From Methanosarcina spelaei (GTDB lineage: Archaea; Halobacteriota; Methanosarcinia; Methanosarcinales; Methanosarcinaceae): a DNA stretch of 59,450 bases. Below are positions 34,358 to 43,642 of this stretch, one piece after another. A program made the position numbers and the translations under genes. The notes under the pieces were generated by a model that had not been told where the DNA came from, ran no database searches, and saw only the letters and a list, made by a program, of their open reading frames with translations. The DNA is taken from positions 1 to 59,450 of the forward strand of contig NZ_LMVP01000516.1 in assembly GCF_002287235.1 (NCBI RefSeq), given 5' to 3'. Position 1 is the first letter of the stretch. Each line of letters begins with the position of its first letter.

Positions 34358-36235
34358 ATGGTTTCTAATACTTTAAATAAAGTTGATTGCTTATTGGCGG
34401 CACTTGGAGTAGTTTTCGGTATCGTGATTATTTCATTATACGCGGTGTCACCTACAATTCATATCTTTTCTATAGGCATGGCACTTACTTTAAGTTGCTA
34501 TTTGTACCTTGTTATTACTCACGTACAATTTCCTATCTACCCACAACAAAATCTATCTAGAAAATGGAAAACAGTTTTGGATATCAGTTTTTTATTGTTA
34601 TTTTCTCTATCATTGATTATACTACATTACTCAGAATATCGGCCTTTCAGTTATTTTTTTATATATTCCTTATGTGTAGGTTCTGTTGCAGTATCTATAT
34701 TTTTCAGTACTCATAAGCTTGATTACCTAACTCAGTATTCAAAAATAATTTTGCTATCTTTCAATATCGATTATTCAATTTTTAACTTAGCCGGATTTAT
34801 CCCTGGTGCCGATTCCTGGAAACAGGCTAAGATGAATTATCTGCTTTCTCAAACAGGAAATATTGGAGTGTTATTTGATAAAGAAATGTATTTTCCTGTA
34901 ATGCATATCCAAACTGCAATTATGAACATTACTTCTAATGTCTCATTAAAGGATGCCAGTAATTTTGCGATAATTATCCCCTTCGTTCTTGCATCCAGTT
35001 TTGTATATTTAACATCAAAACATTTTTTCGGAGAAAGAGTAGGGTTATTTACCATGTTGCTGGTTAGTATTAGCGATTTCAATATATACTGGGGCTCTGC
35101 TCCTCAAACAACTTCTTATGGAATTATCTTATATTATTTACTTATCTATATTATTATTAAAGCGTATTTCCCAAAACCCAATCCAAAATTCGTATCACTC
35201 TCGATATTTTTGATTTTTATGTTGACAATCACTCAAGCAGTTTCCTCTTTTATATTTGTAACTACAATATTAAGCCTTTTTTTCGGATCTGTTTTTTATA
35301 GTTTAATATATGAGAAGAGTACAATATCGATGTTTAGAAATATTTCTCTTGTTTCTGTAATAGCATTGCTTCAGTGGTGGTTCATCGTTGTTTTTTCTAA
35401 GGGGAAAGAATCTTTATTTGACGTAGTAGTTTCTACATTTTATAATCATATCACAGGGCCTGTAGACTTATATAGGCCTGAAACAGTCTCAATAATATCT
35501 GCTATGTTACCCCCGTTTCTTGAAAGATTTGCAAATACCTTTGGTTTATTTCTATTTTTGTTTTTTGGAATTATTGGGTCTCTTTTTTGTTTATCATCTA
35601 AATATAGAAGTAAGACTAATTTTATGTTTGTTTTTTCATTAACAATTCTCCTTGGCATAACTTTTTGTTTTCCTTTCTTTGGACTGAGGGATATTTTGCC
35701 AACCAGGTGGTTTTCTTTCGAGTATTTTTTTCTAAGTATTCTGGCCAGTTTCTCTATATTTAAACTCGCTGCCTATTTTAAAAGCGGAAGATCCAGACTT
35801 ATTTTTATTTCCATTGTTTTTATTGTTTTCTCCTTTTTTATGTCGGCAAGTACAGTTTCAAATTTAGATAGTCCTTTGTGGCTCAAAAACAATACTGTAT
35901 CTACAACATTTACTTTAGAGGAGGTAAGCGGTGCAAAAACATTGTCTAAACTTGGAACAAATTTTATCGCTGATCCCAGTTTTGGAAATCTCGTAGTTAA
36001 TTCATATTCGAAACGATATCCAACTATATTTAGTAAAGATATGCGTTTCAATCATGGTAGTGTTTTTTTATGGAGATCTTTCCTGGAAAAAAGGCCTATA
36101 GAATACACTATACCATTAGTGGGACATGAATCAATACCCTCCCATATCGTACTTGGACAAATTTTCCACTCCAGATTGAGTCAATATGATAAAATATATG
36201 ACAACAAAGACTTGAGTGCTTATTATATTTCTTAA
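34358..36235 (+). CDS. Polytopic membrane protein, possible GT-C-type glycosyltransferase
   Basis: About 625 aa with at least 11 predicted spans covering nearly the whole length, ending in a soluble C-terminal domain of about 100 residues. The first extracytoplasmic loop contains FIPGADSWKQAKMNYLLSQT, an acidic motif where GT-C enzymes carry their catalytic Asp, and the overall plan fits membrane glycosyltransferases using lipid-linked sugars. The substrate is unknown. GTG at 34349 is an alternative start. Strongly AT-rich codon use differs from nearby genes. Confidence 0.6.
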   Translation: MVSNTLNKVDCLLAALGVVFGIVIISLYAVSPTIHIFSIGMALTLSCYLYLVITHVQFPIYPQQNLSRKWKTVLDISFLLLFSLSLIILHYSEYRPFSYFFIYSLCVGSVAVSIFFSTHKLDYLTQYSKIILLSFNIDYSIFNLAGFIPGADSWKQAKMNYLLSQTGNIGVLFDKEMYFPVMHIQTAIMNITSNVSLKDASNFAIIIPFVLASSFVYLTSKHFFGERVGLFTMLLVSISDFNIYWGSAPQTTSYGIILYYLLIYIIIKAYFPKPNPKFVSLSIFLIFMLTITQAVSSFIFVTTILSLFFGSVFYSLIYEKSTISMFRNISLVSVIALLQWWFIVVFSKGKESLFDVVVSTFYNHITGPVDLYRPETVSIISAMLPPFLERFANTFGLFLFLFFGIIGSLFCLSSKYRSKTNFMFVFSLTILLGITFCFPFFGLRDILPTRWFSFEYFFLSILASFSIFKLAAYFKSGRSRLIFISIVFIVFSFFMSASTVSNLDSPLWLKNNTVSTTFTLEEVSGAKTLSKLGTNFIADPSFGNLVVNSYSKRYPTIFSKDMRFNHGSVFLWRSFLEKRPIEYTIPLVGHESIPSHIVLGQIFHSRLSQYDKIYDNKDLSAYYIS

Positions 36236-36503
36236 GCACTTTATCGAAAGTCCCGGCAACAATATTGTCTGGTCATGCGGCTCAATGGCTGCGATTAAGA
36301 GCTGAATTTCGATGAAGATGTTCAGTTAAGCCAATCTGACTTGTTTTAGGTAAGTAAATTGTCTTTCAACAAGCTTAGAGGCTGTCTTATGATACATATT
36401 TTCGTTTTTCCGTTTTTTCCACAGTTATAGGTTCTGGATTGGATTTTCTGCAGGTTTCGGTATTATAAAGTCCGCTTTTGGCAATTTGTCGTTTTTTTCT
36501 GAA

Positions 36504-38036
36504 TTAATAACTGCGTTCTACGGTGTAAGTAACTTTCTTTGAGCCTTCTGCGGGTATGGTTATACTCCATTCAGCAGTATATGCATCTTTTTTCTCGTAT
36601 GGGTCAGAAGTATTTGTGATTTCCCAGTCGCCGTAGAAGTTTTCCATGATTTTTACTTTCTGGGACTCGGATTTGTGGTTTTTGATTTCGGTTTCGTAAC
36701 TCTCTCTCCAGATATTCGAGCTGATCTTATTGTAATTAGTCTGGGTCCTTTTGCCTGTTACATCAAAAGCGTTTCCGACAACAACTTTTATCTCTTCGTC
36801 TTTTGGGGTGTGCTTTATGCTGTCTTCCCCCAGGAATTGAAGCTGACCTTCGGAGTCAGTTTTGTATACCCTTAGAACTCCGGCAGGAAGAGGCATTCCA
36901 AGGCCTTTTTCTTTTGAATTGTTGAAGCTCAGGGCGACCTGCACATCGCTGTTTTTTGAGACATCAAAAATGAGCTCTTTTTCTACAGGCACGGAATTGA
37001 CAGAGAGCAGGGAAAGTTGTTTTACCTGATTATTCCTGAGAGTGGCTGGTCTTTGAAGTGTATACAGGTGATACTCAAAGAGGGATTCCTCAACAACACT
37101 TTCCACAGCTTCATCATATGCAACTCCTCCTTCCACAGCTGGCTCTCTCGCAGGCGTCCCCTTCGGTACAGTTACGCGGTGAACGTCCCCTGCAACCAGT
37201 TTCAATTTGGCATTCTCATAGGTTGTCCCTGCTTTATTATTAACAGTAACCCAACCCTGTACATCGGCTTTCTTATCATCCGCAGTGGTTTTTACAATAT
37301 AGTTTGCTTTCCAGCTCATCCCATTTGTAAGATAGGAAGTGAGGACATCCCTCTTGCCCGCAGCAGGTGAGTAGACTTGCCAAATAAGGGTAGGTTTTGT
37401 GAGCAGTCCGGCAGAGTCAGGAAATTCCACTTTCGAGATTTCGGAAAGAGTTACAACTTTTCCGTCACTTAACTTGAGTACCAGACCTTTGTACTCGTTA
37501 TAATTCATGAGAATCCCTGTGTATGTGCCTCCTTCTTTTTCGGTTACAGTAATTTCTTTGTCCAGAAATTTCTCCAGGAGCTCCTGGCTGCTCACGAGAT
37601 CATACTCATAGTTCTGCTCCAGTACGACAGTATTCTTATTTTTCGTATCCTCAAACATTACTGATGTCGGGTCAATAAGGGCAGCAACATCCTTATATTC
37701 AACTTTATTCACTCCTGAATCAAATTCGAGTTCCCTTTTTTCTTTTACAAGAGCAAGGTTATCATTATAAACAGTAACTTCGGTACCTGAATCAATTGCC
37801 TGAGCACCTGCGGTGAGGATCTCCAGGGGATTTGAAGTTTGTACTCTGGTAACTATGCTCGAACTGGATTCTATTCCGTTAATTGTAGTTTCAGACCTAT
37901 CTGCTTGAGCTGCTTGAGCTATGCTTACTGTATAATCAGGATGGAAGGTAAAACCAGGATACAGGAAAGCTGCAGATGCGGTTAAAATCAAGCTTGATGC
38001 CATAATAAGCCAGATATAACTTTTATTTATTTTCAT
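36504..38036 (-). CDS. Secreted DUF4139-domain protein
   Basis: 510 aa. An N-terminal signal (about residues 6-26, YIWLIMASSLILTASAAFLY) leads to a DUF4139 domain. Recognisable parts are EVTVYNDNLALVKEKRELEF, DPTSVMFEDT, LIWQVYSPAAGKRDVLTSYL, and the end WSITIPAEGSKKVTYTVERS. DUF4139 proteins are exported beta-rich proteins of unknown role. The gene stands alone, in a stretch of envelope-related genes. Start ATG 38036. Confidence 0.88.
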   Translation of the reverse strand: MKINKSYIWLIMASSLILTASAAFLYPGFTFHPDYTVSIAQAAQADRSETTINGIESSSSIVTRVQTSNPLEILTAGAQAIDSGTEVTVYNDNLALVKEKRELEFDSGVNKVEYKDVAALIDPTSVMFEDTKNKNTVVLEQNYEYDLVSSQELLEKFLDKEITVTEKEGGTYTGILMNYNEYKGLVLKLSDGKVVTLSEISKVEFPDSAGLLTKPTLIWQVYSPAAGKRDVLTSYLTNGMSWKANYIVKTTADDKKADVQGWVTVNNKAGTTYENAKLKLVAGDVHRVTVPKGTPAREPAVEGGVAYDEAVESVVEESLFEYHLYTLQRPATLRNNQVKQLSLLSVNSVPVEKELIFDVSKNSDVQVALSFNNSKEKGLGMPLPAGVLRVYKTDSEGQLQFLGEDSIKHTPKDEEIKVVVGNAFDVTGKRTQTNYNKISSNIWRESYETEIKNHKSESQKVKIMENFYGDWEITNTSDPYEKKDAYTAEWSITIPAEGSKKVTYTVERSY

Positions 38037-38469
38037 AAAAGATGTGTAGGTAACTTTCTTATTTATATTTAGCTTTAGCTGCAGTTTTGTTTAAAGTTGT
38101 CTCTTCGTTTTTCTACATAGTTTTGCAGGAATTTAGATATGGCTTTAAAATCTGAATAGCTTCTTGTCATTCTTACCTATCCGATTTTACCTGTCCGATT
38201 TAGCGTTTTTCAAAGGCTACAGACTGTAGATAGTTTACTTTTTATTTTTAGAATAAAAGGGTAAAAGACAGTTATAAATAATATACAGAAGTACATAGTT
38301 AATATTATCACAAAGTTATTTCGTTGTATCTGAAATGATCTGAAAAACACATACCTAATAGAAAAATGAGCTAAAAGATAAATCGGGGAAGGAACAGCTC
38401 AAAAACAAATTATATGGCCGTAAATCGGGTAACCCGTAAAATCTGGAAAAGAATTAAGGATCCTTTCTT

Positions 38470-39966
38470 ATGAATCTCATCAAAGCTTTCAGGAATAAAA
38501 GCTGGATTAAACTATCAGGCCTTGTTTCAGGCTTCGCTCTGATTATTTTATTTGCCTGGATAATTCTCCCTGCTTCAGCCGCAGGAATAGAAGCAAACAG
38601 GGAGATTTCTGCCGGAACGGTTAATCCAGGAGAAAGTTTTGCAATAACTGTACATATAATTACAGATCAGGATATTGAATCTCTGACGCTCGATGAAAAT
38701 CTCCCTGAAGGGTGGCAGGTGAGTGAATGGGAAAATAATGGGGCTATATTCCAGGAAACCAGCACATTCAAAGCATCCACTCTGGAATGGATCTGGGTTG
38801 AGAACCTTTCAGCAGGGGAAGAAAGGACAGTTGTGTATAATGTGACTGTGCCTTCAAACTACGAACCTGGAAACTTTACACTTACGGGTAGGATCTCTGC
38901 TCATTCTGTTTCTGCTGTCCCTGTAGAAGGATTTTCAGAAGTAATGGTTACTTCTTCACCTCCTGAAGCCAACTTTTCCGCAGTTCCTCTCCTTGGCCCT
39001 GCACCTCTGATTGTCCAGTTCACGGATTTATCTACCTTCAACCCTGATTCCTGGAAGTGGGACTTTGACGGAAACGGGAACATTGACTCAAACGAAAGGA
39101 ATCCGGTTTACACTTATGAGAGTCCTGGAACCTACACTGTAATATTAAAAGCAACTAATAATAAGTATAGAAATATTACCCAAACAAAAGCAGGATATAT
39201 AACCGTGACCGAGGGAGTTTCCAGTTATGAAAGTAGGGAAAGTAGCGGAGGAAGTGGAGGGAGTGGAGGAGGCGGAGGAGGTTCTGTCTCTCCTGAATCA
39301 ACCAGTAATGTCGAACTAAAGGAAATTTCGAGTGAACAGGTTTTCAAAGAGGTCCACACATGTTTCACTTTTAAAGGCGAAACAAACGAAATAGTCTCTG
39401 TGGAGTTTGATCCGAAAAAGAATTTTGGAAAAATAACTGCTATTGTAGAAATACTAAAAAATACATCTTCAATTGTTAAGGAACCTGCACCCGGAACTGT
39501 CTACAGGAATATAAATATCTGGGTTGGAAACAGTGGCTTTTCAAACCAGGAAAATTTTGAGAATGCCCAAATAAATTTCAAAGTAAGCAAGGACTGGACT
39601 ACCGAACAGGGAGTCAGTAAAGATACTGTAACCCTGTACCGCTACAGTGAAGGAGTATGGAACCCACTACCTACAACCTTGAGTAGAGAAGATGGAGTTT
39701 ATTTCTACTTTACCGCAGAAACATCTGGCTTTTCTCATTTTGCAATCTCATGCAGCGAAAAGATAATTCAGTCGGTTGAAATTCCGTCGTCCAAAATCGG
39801 GAAAAATCAGACCCTGAACGAGGAGAATACGTCTGAAAAGGATAAACAGGAGTTTCCTGCTTCAGATTTTAAAAAAGAAGAGTCAAAAAGCTCTCCAGGG
39901 TTTAAATTGCACTTTGTAGTGGTTGAATTACTGGTTTTGTATGGCTTATTAAATAGAAATAAATAA
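38470..39966 (+). CDS. Surface protein with PKD domain, PGF-pre-PGF domain and C-terminal anchor
   Basis: 498 aa. Signal peptide (about residues 15-38), an N-terminal beta-rich domain, a PKD domain (about 165-260, SWKWDFDGNGNIDSNERNPV then YTYESPGTYTVILKATN), a Gly/Ser hinge (SGGSGGSGGGGGG), a PGF-pre-PGF domain (VEFDPKKNFGKITAIVEILK to FSHFAIS) and a C-terminal SSPGFKLHFVVVELLVLYGL followed by NRNK. The tail is a degenerate PGF-CTERM signal for archaeosortase-type processing. It should be a cell-surface glycoprotein. Start ATG 38470. Confidence 0.9.
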   Translation: MNLIKAFRNKSWIKLSGLVSGFALIILFAWIILPASAAGIEANREISAGTVNPGESFAITVHIITDQDIESLTLDENLPEGWQVSEWENNGAIFQETSTFKASTLEWIWVENLSAGEERTVVYNVTVPSNYEPGNFTLTGRISAHSVSAVPVEGFSEVMVTSSPPEANFSAVPLLGPAPLIVQFTDLSTFNPDSWKWDFDGNGNIDSNERNPVYTYESPGTYTVILKATNNKYRNITQTKAGYITVTEGVSSYESRESSGGSGGSGGGGGGSVSPESTSNVELKEISSEQVFKEVHTCFTFKGETNEIVSVEFDPKKNFGKITAIVEILKNTSSIVKEPAPGTVYRNINIWVGNSGFSNQENFENAQINFKVSKDWTTEQGVSKDTVTLYRYSEGVWNPLPTTLSREDGVYFYFTAETSGFSHFAISCSEKIIQSVEIPSSKIGKNQTLNEENTSEKDKQEFPASDFKKEESKSSPGFKLHFVVVELLVLYGLLNRNK

Positions 39967-40145
39967 TCCGGGGATAGAAAAGATAATTAAAACAAAAGCT
40001 GGAATATAATTTTTTTTGTTGAAAGCCTTTTTCGAGGTTTTATTTTCCTTTCTATCCTCTCTTCAACTTTTTACCTTAGTCTGGATGCTGAAGTAGAAAT
40101 CTGCATTCCTTGAATAACTTCATTCCTTAAGCTTATGTTTTGCTT

Positions 40146-40244
40146 TTTTACCGATATACACATCATTTTACCGATATACACATCATTTTACCGATATCCA
40201 ATCGTTTTATCGATATCCGCATCGTTTTACCGATATCCGCATTT
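40146..40244. repeat. 20-bp tandem repeat, five copies, overlapping a gene end
   Basis: Units TTTTACCGATATACACATCA to TTTTACCGATATCCGCATC. The last copy contains the final codons and stop of the minus-strand nucleotidyltransferase gene, so the array seems to have grown from the gene's end. Confidence 0.85.
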
Positions 40245-41168
40245 CTCAAGCCAGGTAAGAGACCTTATCCATTCTCCTTTTGGCTCCCTTGAAGTGCCCA
40301 CAACAAGCCGCTTGCTATCTCCTACTTCTTCGACGATGCCTCGAGCTTCTATCAGTTCTCCGGGAAGCGCCTGGCCTGCATAGGTATGGGTATATGATAG
40401 TACGTGGTCTATTTCATCGTGTTCGACCTTGTAATACGCAGGGCTGTCAAAAGCAAAGTCAGCATTTGTAACTTTGGCTTCGATTTTCATTTTGACAGTA
40501 TCCTTCCCACGCAGGAGAGGCTCTTTAATCTGGTCCCATTCCCTTACGAAAAGGAGGTCAAAGTAAGTTCCTTCGACCATTCCTCTGTTACCTTTTCTCG
40601 ATTCGTGCAGCATGAACTCCTCAAATGAAATCTCCGGAATTCTCTTAGTATAGATTCTCTTCCACATTTCCTCATTGATTTCTTCAATGGGTCCTTCCTG
40701 TTGTTTTGCAGCGGTTATTGCATCCCTTGCCCTGAACCATACAGGGCCGTAAACAACAAAGTCAATATCCGAGTTTTCGTTCTGGAGTCCCGCGAGCATT
40801 GAGCCCGTAACTCCCATGCTTGTCCTGGGAATACCTGCTAGGTCAAGGGTTTTTACGATTGCCCTTACGCGGCTGTCAGAGTTTACAAGCCTGGGAATTG
40901 CATCCGATGGGCGAAGCACCTGATTTACCTCGGATTCAGGCACTACATGAACATCCTGCACCCATTCAGGCTTATGTTTTCTCATAAATTCAAAAGCCGG
41001 GCCGAAGTCATATTTTTTATATCGTACTCCGTTTAACTCTCTTTCCCCGTTCTCATCGGGCACGTAGCGGAGTGTGGCGCGGATTCCATCCCTACGGAAA
41101 TAGTCCGAAACCGCAAAAAGCCAGTTGTCTTTCGTGACAAGAAAATCCCTCAGGCGTGTTTTTAGCAT
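40227..41168 (-). CDS. Predicted nucleotidyltransferase (COG1665-like)
   Basis: 313 aa. The nucleotidyltransferase motif GSMLAGLQNENSDIDFVVYG holds the GS and DxD residues of the pol-beta fold, about residues 130-149. The protein also has a conserved N-terminal RLRDFLVTKDNWLFAVSDYF and a C-terminal beta-rich part with LIEARGIVEEVGDSKRLVVG. Relatives are uncharacterised archaeal proteins; transfer of a nucleotide to an RNA or protein is possible. Monocistronic, cytoplasmic. Start ATG 41168. Confidence 0.82.
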   Translation of the reverse strand: MLKTRLRDFLVTKDNWLFAVSDYFRRDGIRATLRYVPDENGERELNGVRYKKYDFGPAFEFMRKHKPEWVQDVHVVPESEVNQVLRPSDAIPRLVNSDSRVRAIVKTLDLAGIPRTSMGVTGSMLAGLQNENSDIDFVVYGPVWFRARDAITAAKQQEGPIEEINEEMWKRIYTKRIPEISFEEFMLHESRKGNRGMVEGTYFDLLFVREWDQIKEPLLRGKDTVKMKIEAKVTNADFAFDSPAYYKVEHDEIDHVLSYTHTYAGQALPGELIEARGIVEEVGDSKRLVVGTSREPKGEWIRSLTWLEKCGYR

Positions 41169-41304
41169 TTATACCATCATCCTGGAAACTATGGGAGTAC
41201 TGCAAAGTACTCGGGTTTAAGGAACCTTAACGGCTGAACTTTATAATAATTTATAATGAATAATATGAAATGTATTGTAATAATTCTGTATATAGTTATC
41301 AGGT

Positions 41305-41350
41305 GTTTTAAAAAAAGCCTTTTAAAAAAAGGCTTTAGCGAAAAGTTCTG
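41305..41350. repeat. AAGGCTTT-type dispersed repeat
   Basis: AAAAAAAGCCTTTTAAAAAAAGGCTTTAGC forms a hairpin and resembles the elements at 1-90 and 24222-24290. Confidence 0.5.
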
Positions 41351-41436
41351 GATTAAACGGTATGTTATGTAACAAATGTCATGTTATGTAATAAATGACG
41401 TAGCAAAATGGATAATATACCTGGAGTTACAGATAC

Positions 41437-41503
41437 TTAAGGGAAATATACTGAAAGACTTAAGGGAAATATACTGAAAGACTTAAGGGAAATATACTGA
41501 AGG
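41437..41503. repeat. 23-bp tandem repeat, three copies
   Basis: Units of (G)ACTTAAGGGAAATATACTGA AAG. In the intergenic gap upstream of the M20 gene. Confidence 0.8.
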
Positions 41504-41645
41504 AATAAAATAGACATAAATAAAGTATATTGAAATAGAACACCCTAAGATAAAAAATTCTTAATATTACTACCAGTCGATATAAAGACGATAAGTATTA
41601 CGGACGAGTAACGGAATAGGCTGCAAATGCAGAACATCCGAGGGA

Positions 41646-42923
41646 ATGCTTTTGAGAGAAAATCCGAGTACAGAAGCGCTTGAAGCCTGGATTATACAGC
41701 TCAGGCGCGAATTTCACAGATATCCTGAACTCAGTTTTGAAGAATACGAGACCCAGAAAAAAATCCTGAAAATCCTTGGAGAACTGGGAGTAGAAGCCAG
41801 AAAAATAGCAGATACCGGTGTACTTGCAAGCATCCGGGGGACGTTACCTGGTCCCTGTATTGCCCTTCGATCGGATACGGATGGACTGCAGGTGCAGGAA
41901 GAGTTAACTGAACGAAATACTGACTATATCTCCAGAAACGATGGAATAATGCACGCTTGCGGACACGACGGACACATGGCAATGCTTTTTGGGGCTGCAC
42001 GGCTTTTTCAGGAGAACAGGAATTTTCCGGGAGAAGTCCGCCTTATCTTCCAGCCTGCCGAAGAAATTCCTCCGGGAGGCTCGGAGAGGGTAATTGCAGA
42101 GGGAGGGCTTGAGGGTGTAGATGCGATTATGGGTATGCACATCTTTACAAATCACGAGTCTGGAAGTGTGGGTTTTCGTCCCGGACCTTTCATGGCAAGC
42201 ACTAATCGGTTTGAAGTGATCGTTAAAGGAAAGGGAGGCCATATCTCAAAGCCTGAAAGCTGCATTGATCCCGTCCGAATGGCAACGGATTTTCTGAGTA
42301 ACCTTTATCCTGCCCTGAAAAAACAGCTTGAATCGGACAAGTATATTGTTGGAGTAGGAAGGATTCGAGGAGGAGCTCAGTTCAATAGAGTTCCTGACAC
42401 TGTAGAGATTCTTGGAAGTTACCGAACTTTTGACCGGGAAACTACGGATATCATTGACAGGACAATAAAAGAGTGTCTGGACGAGGTAGTAAAAAGATAT
42501 GCAAAACCAGGAGAAGAATTTTCAGGTTTTCCGGACTACGAGCTCGATATACTGCATGGCTATCCTGTTCTTGTGAATAATCCTAAGTTCACAAGTGCTG
42601 TAAATTCAAAGCTGCAGGAAAGTTTTCCGGAACTTACAGTCTACCCTGAACTCGAAAAAACCTTTGCCGCCGAAGACTTTGCAAGTTACTTGCAGAAAGT
42701 TCCGGGAATTTTCATTTCCCTGGGTACCCTAAACCAGGAAAAAAAGATTGTGGAAATCAATCACTCCTGCAAGTTTGATATTGATGAAGAGATCCTGGTT
42801 ACCGGTACTGAGATATTTTATACTCTTTCTCTGGACTTTCTCAAAAACCCGGAAAAATATCTTAATTCTCAGGGCTGTTTTAACACAGAACCCTTAAGAA
42901 AAAGCCTGAAAATCGACAGGTGA
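41646..42923 (+). CDS. M20D-family amidohydrolase (hippurate/IAA-amino-acid hydrolase-like)
   Basis: 425 aa, a zinc-type peptidase/amidase releasing an amino acid from an N-acyl conjugate. HACGHDGHMAML (103-114) holds metal-ligand histidines and EE at about 139-140 (QPAEEIPPGG) the catalytic glutamate. A dimerisation domain (GKGGHISKPE) follows, then EDFASYLQKVPGIFISLGTL near the end. The start ATG 41646 follows a weak CGAGGGA. The physiological substrate is unknown. A GNAT gene follows 67 bp later and may be co-transcribed. Confidence 0.9.
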   Translation: MLLRENPSTEALEAWIIQLRREFHRYPELSFEEYETQKKILKILGELGVEARKIADTGVLASIRGTLPGPCIALRSDTDGLQVQEELTERNTDYISRNDGIMHACGHDGHMAMLFGAARLFQENRNFPGEVRLIFQPAEEIPPGGSERVIAEGGLEGVDAIMGMHIFTNHESGSVGFRPGPFMASTNRFEVIVKGKGGHISKPESCIDPVRMATDFLSNLYPALKKQLESDKYIVGVGRIRGGAQFNRVPDTVEILGSYRTFDRETTDIIDRTIKECLDEVVKRYAKPGEEFSGFPDYELDILHGYPVLVNNPKFTSAVNSKLQESFPELTVYPELEKTFAAEDFASYLQKVPGIFISLGTLNQEKKIVEINHSCKFDIDEEILVTGTEIFYTLSLDFLKNPEKYLNSQGCFNTEPLRKSLKIDR

Positions 42924-42990
42924 ACAGGAAATGAACTGTCCCTTGTGATAGGTGAGCAGGAAATGAACTGTTCTTTGCGGGATGAGTTAA

Positions 42991-43428
42991 ATGATAATCC
43001 AGAGATATGACGATTCCAGAAAGAAAGAGGTCTGTGAAGTTGTGCTTGGAGTTTTGATGGAGCACGGCTTTGAACCTGACAGGCTAAAAGATGCCGACCT
43101 CAATGATATAAACAGTTATTACTTTGGAAACGGAGGCATGTTTTTCGTGGGGATTGTTGACGGCAAAGTCGTAGGCACTGCAGGCGTCCGAAAACTTGAT
43201 GGAAACTTGTGCGAAATCCGACGTATTTATCTTAAAAAGGCTTTCAGAAGCAAAGGCTACGGAAAACAGCTCTTTAAAACTGCTCTCGATTTTGCTGAGA
43301 AAAACTGCTCAGGTGCGTTTCTTAAAACCGATTCAACCCTCACGAAAGCGATAGATATGTACCTCAAACATGGTTTCACTTTTCAGAAAGAAGAGAGGGG
43401 GTACCTGTACTTTGAGAAAATGTTTTAA
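42991..43428 (+). CDS. GNAT-family N-acetyltransferase
   Basis: 145 aa. Motif A reads EIRRIYLKKAFRSKGYGKQL and motif B IDMYLKHGFTFQKEERGYLY, a complete GNAT with no extra domain. It is placed downstream of the M20 amidohydrolase at 67 bp, a pairing that could join N-acetylation and deacylation of the same kind of compound; that is inference. Start ATG 42991. Confidence 0.88.
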   Translation: MIIQRYDDSRKKEVCEVVLGVLMEHGFEPDRLKDADLNDINSYYFGNGGMFFVGIVDGKVVGTAGVRKLDGNLCEIRRIYLKKAFRSKGYGKQLFKTALDFAEKNCSGAFLKTDSTLTKAIDMYLKHGFTFQKEERGYLYFEKMF

Positions 43429-43436
43429 CACCCAAA

Positions 43437-43566
43437 TTTCGTCTCGGTAGGACGGTACCCTTTTCACTTCCCGATTTCCTCCTCGGAAGTACGGCACCCT
43501 TTTCACTTCCCGATTTCCTTCTCGGAAGTACGGCACACCCTTTTCGCTTCGCTCAAGAGGGCTGAA
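43437..43566. repeat. 40-bp tandem repeat, about three copies
   Basis: Units CTTTTCACTTCCCGATTTCC followed by TCCTCGGAAGTACGGCACCC. The array ends in CTTTTCGCTTCGCTCAAGAG. GC-rich compared with the flanks; it lies between convergent genes, and a related relic is at 33985-34029. Confidence 0.85.
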
Positions 43567-43642
43567 ATATGATGAAGATGCTGAGATGAGCTAAGAGGAT
43601 TGAATTATGAGGCGAGATTGACAATCTCTGAATTTTTCGTGA

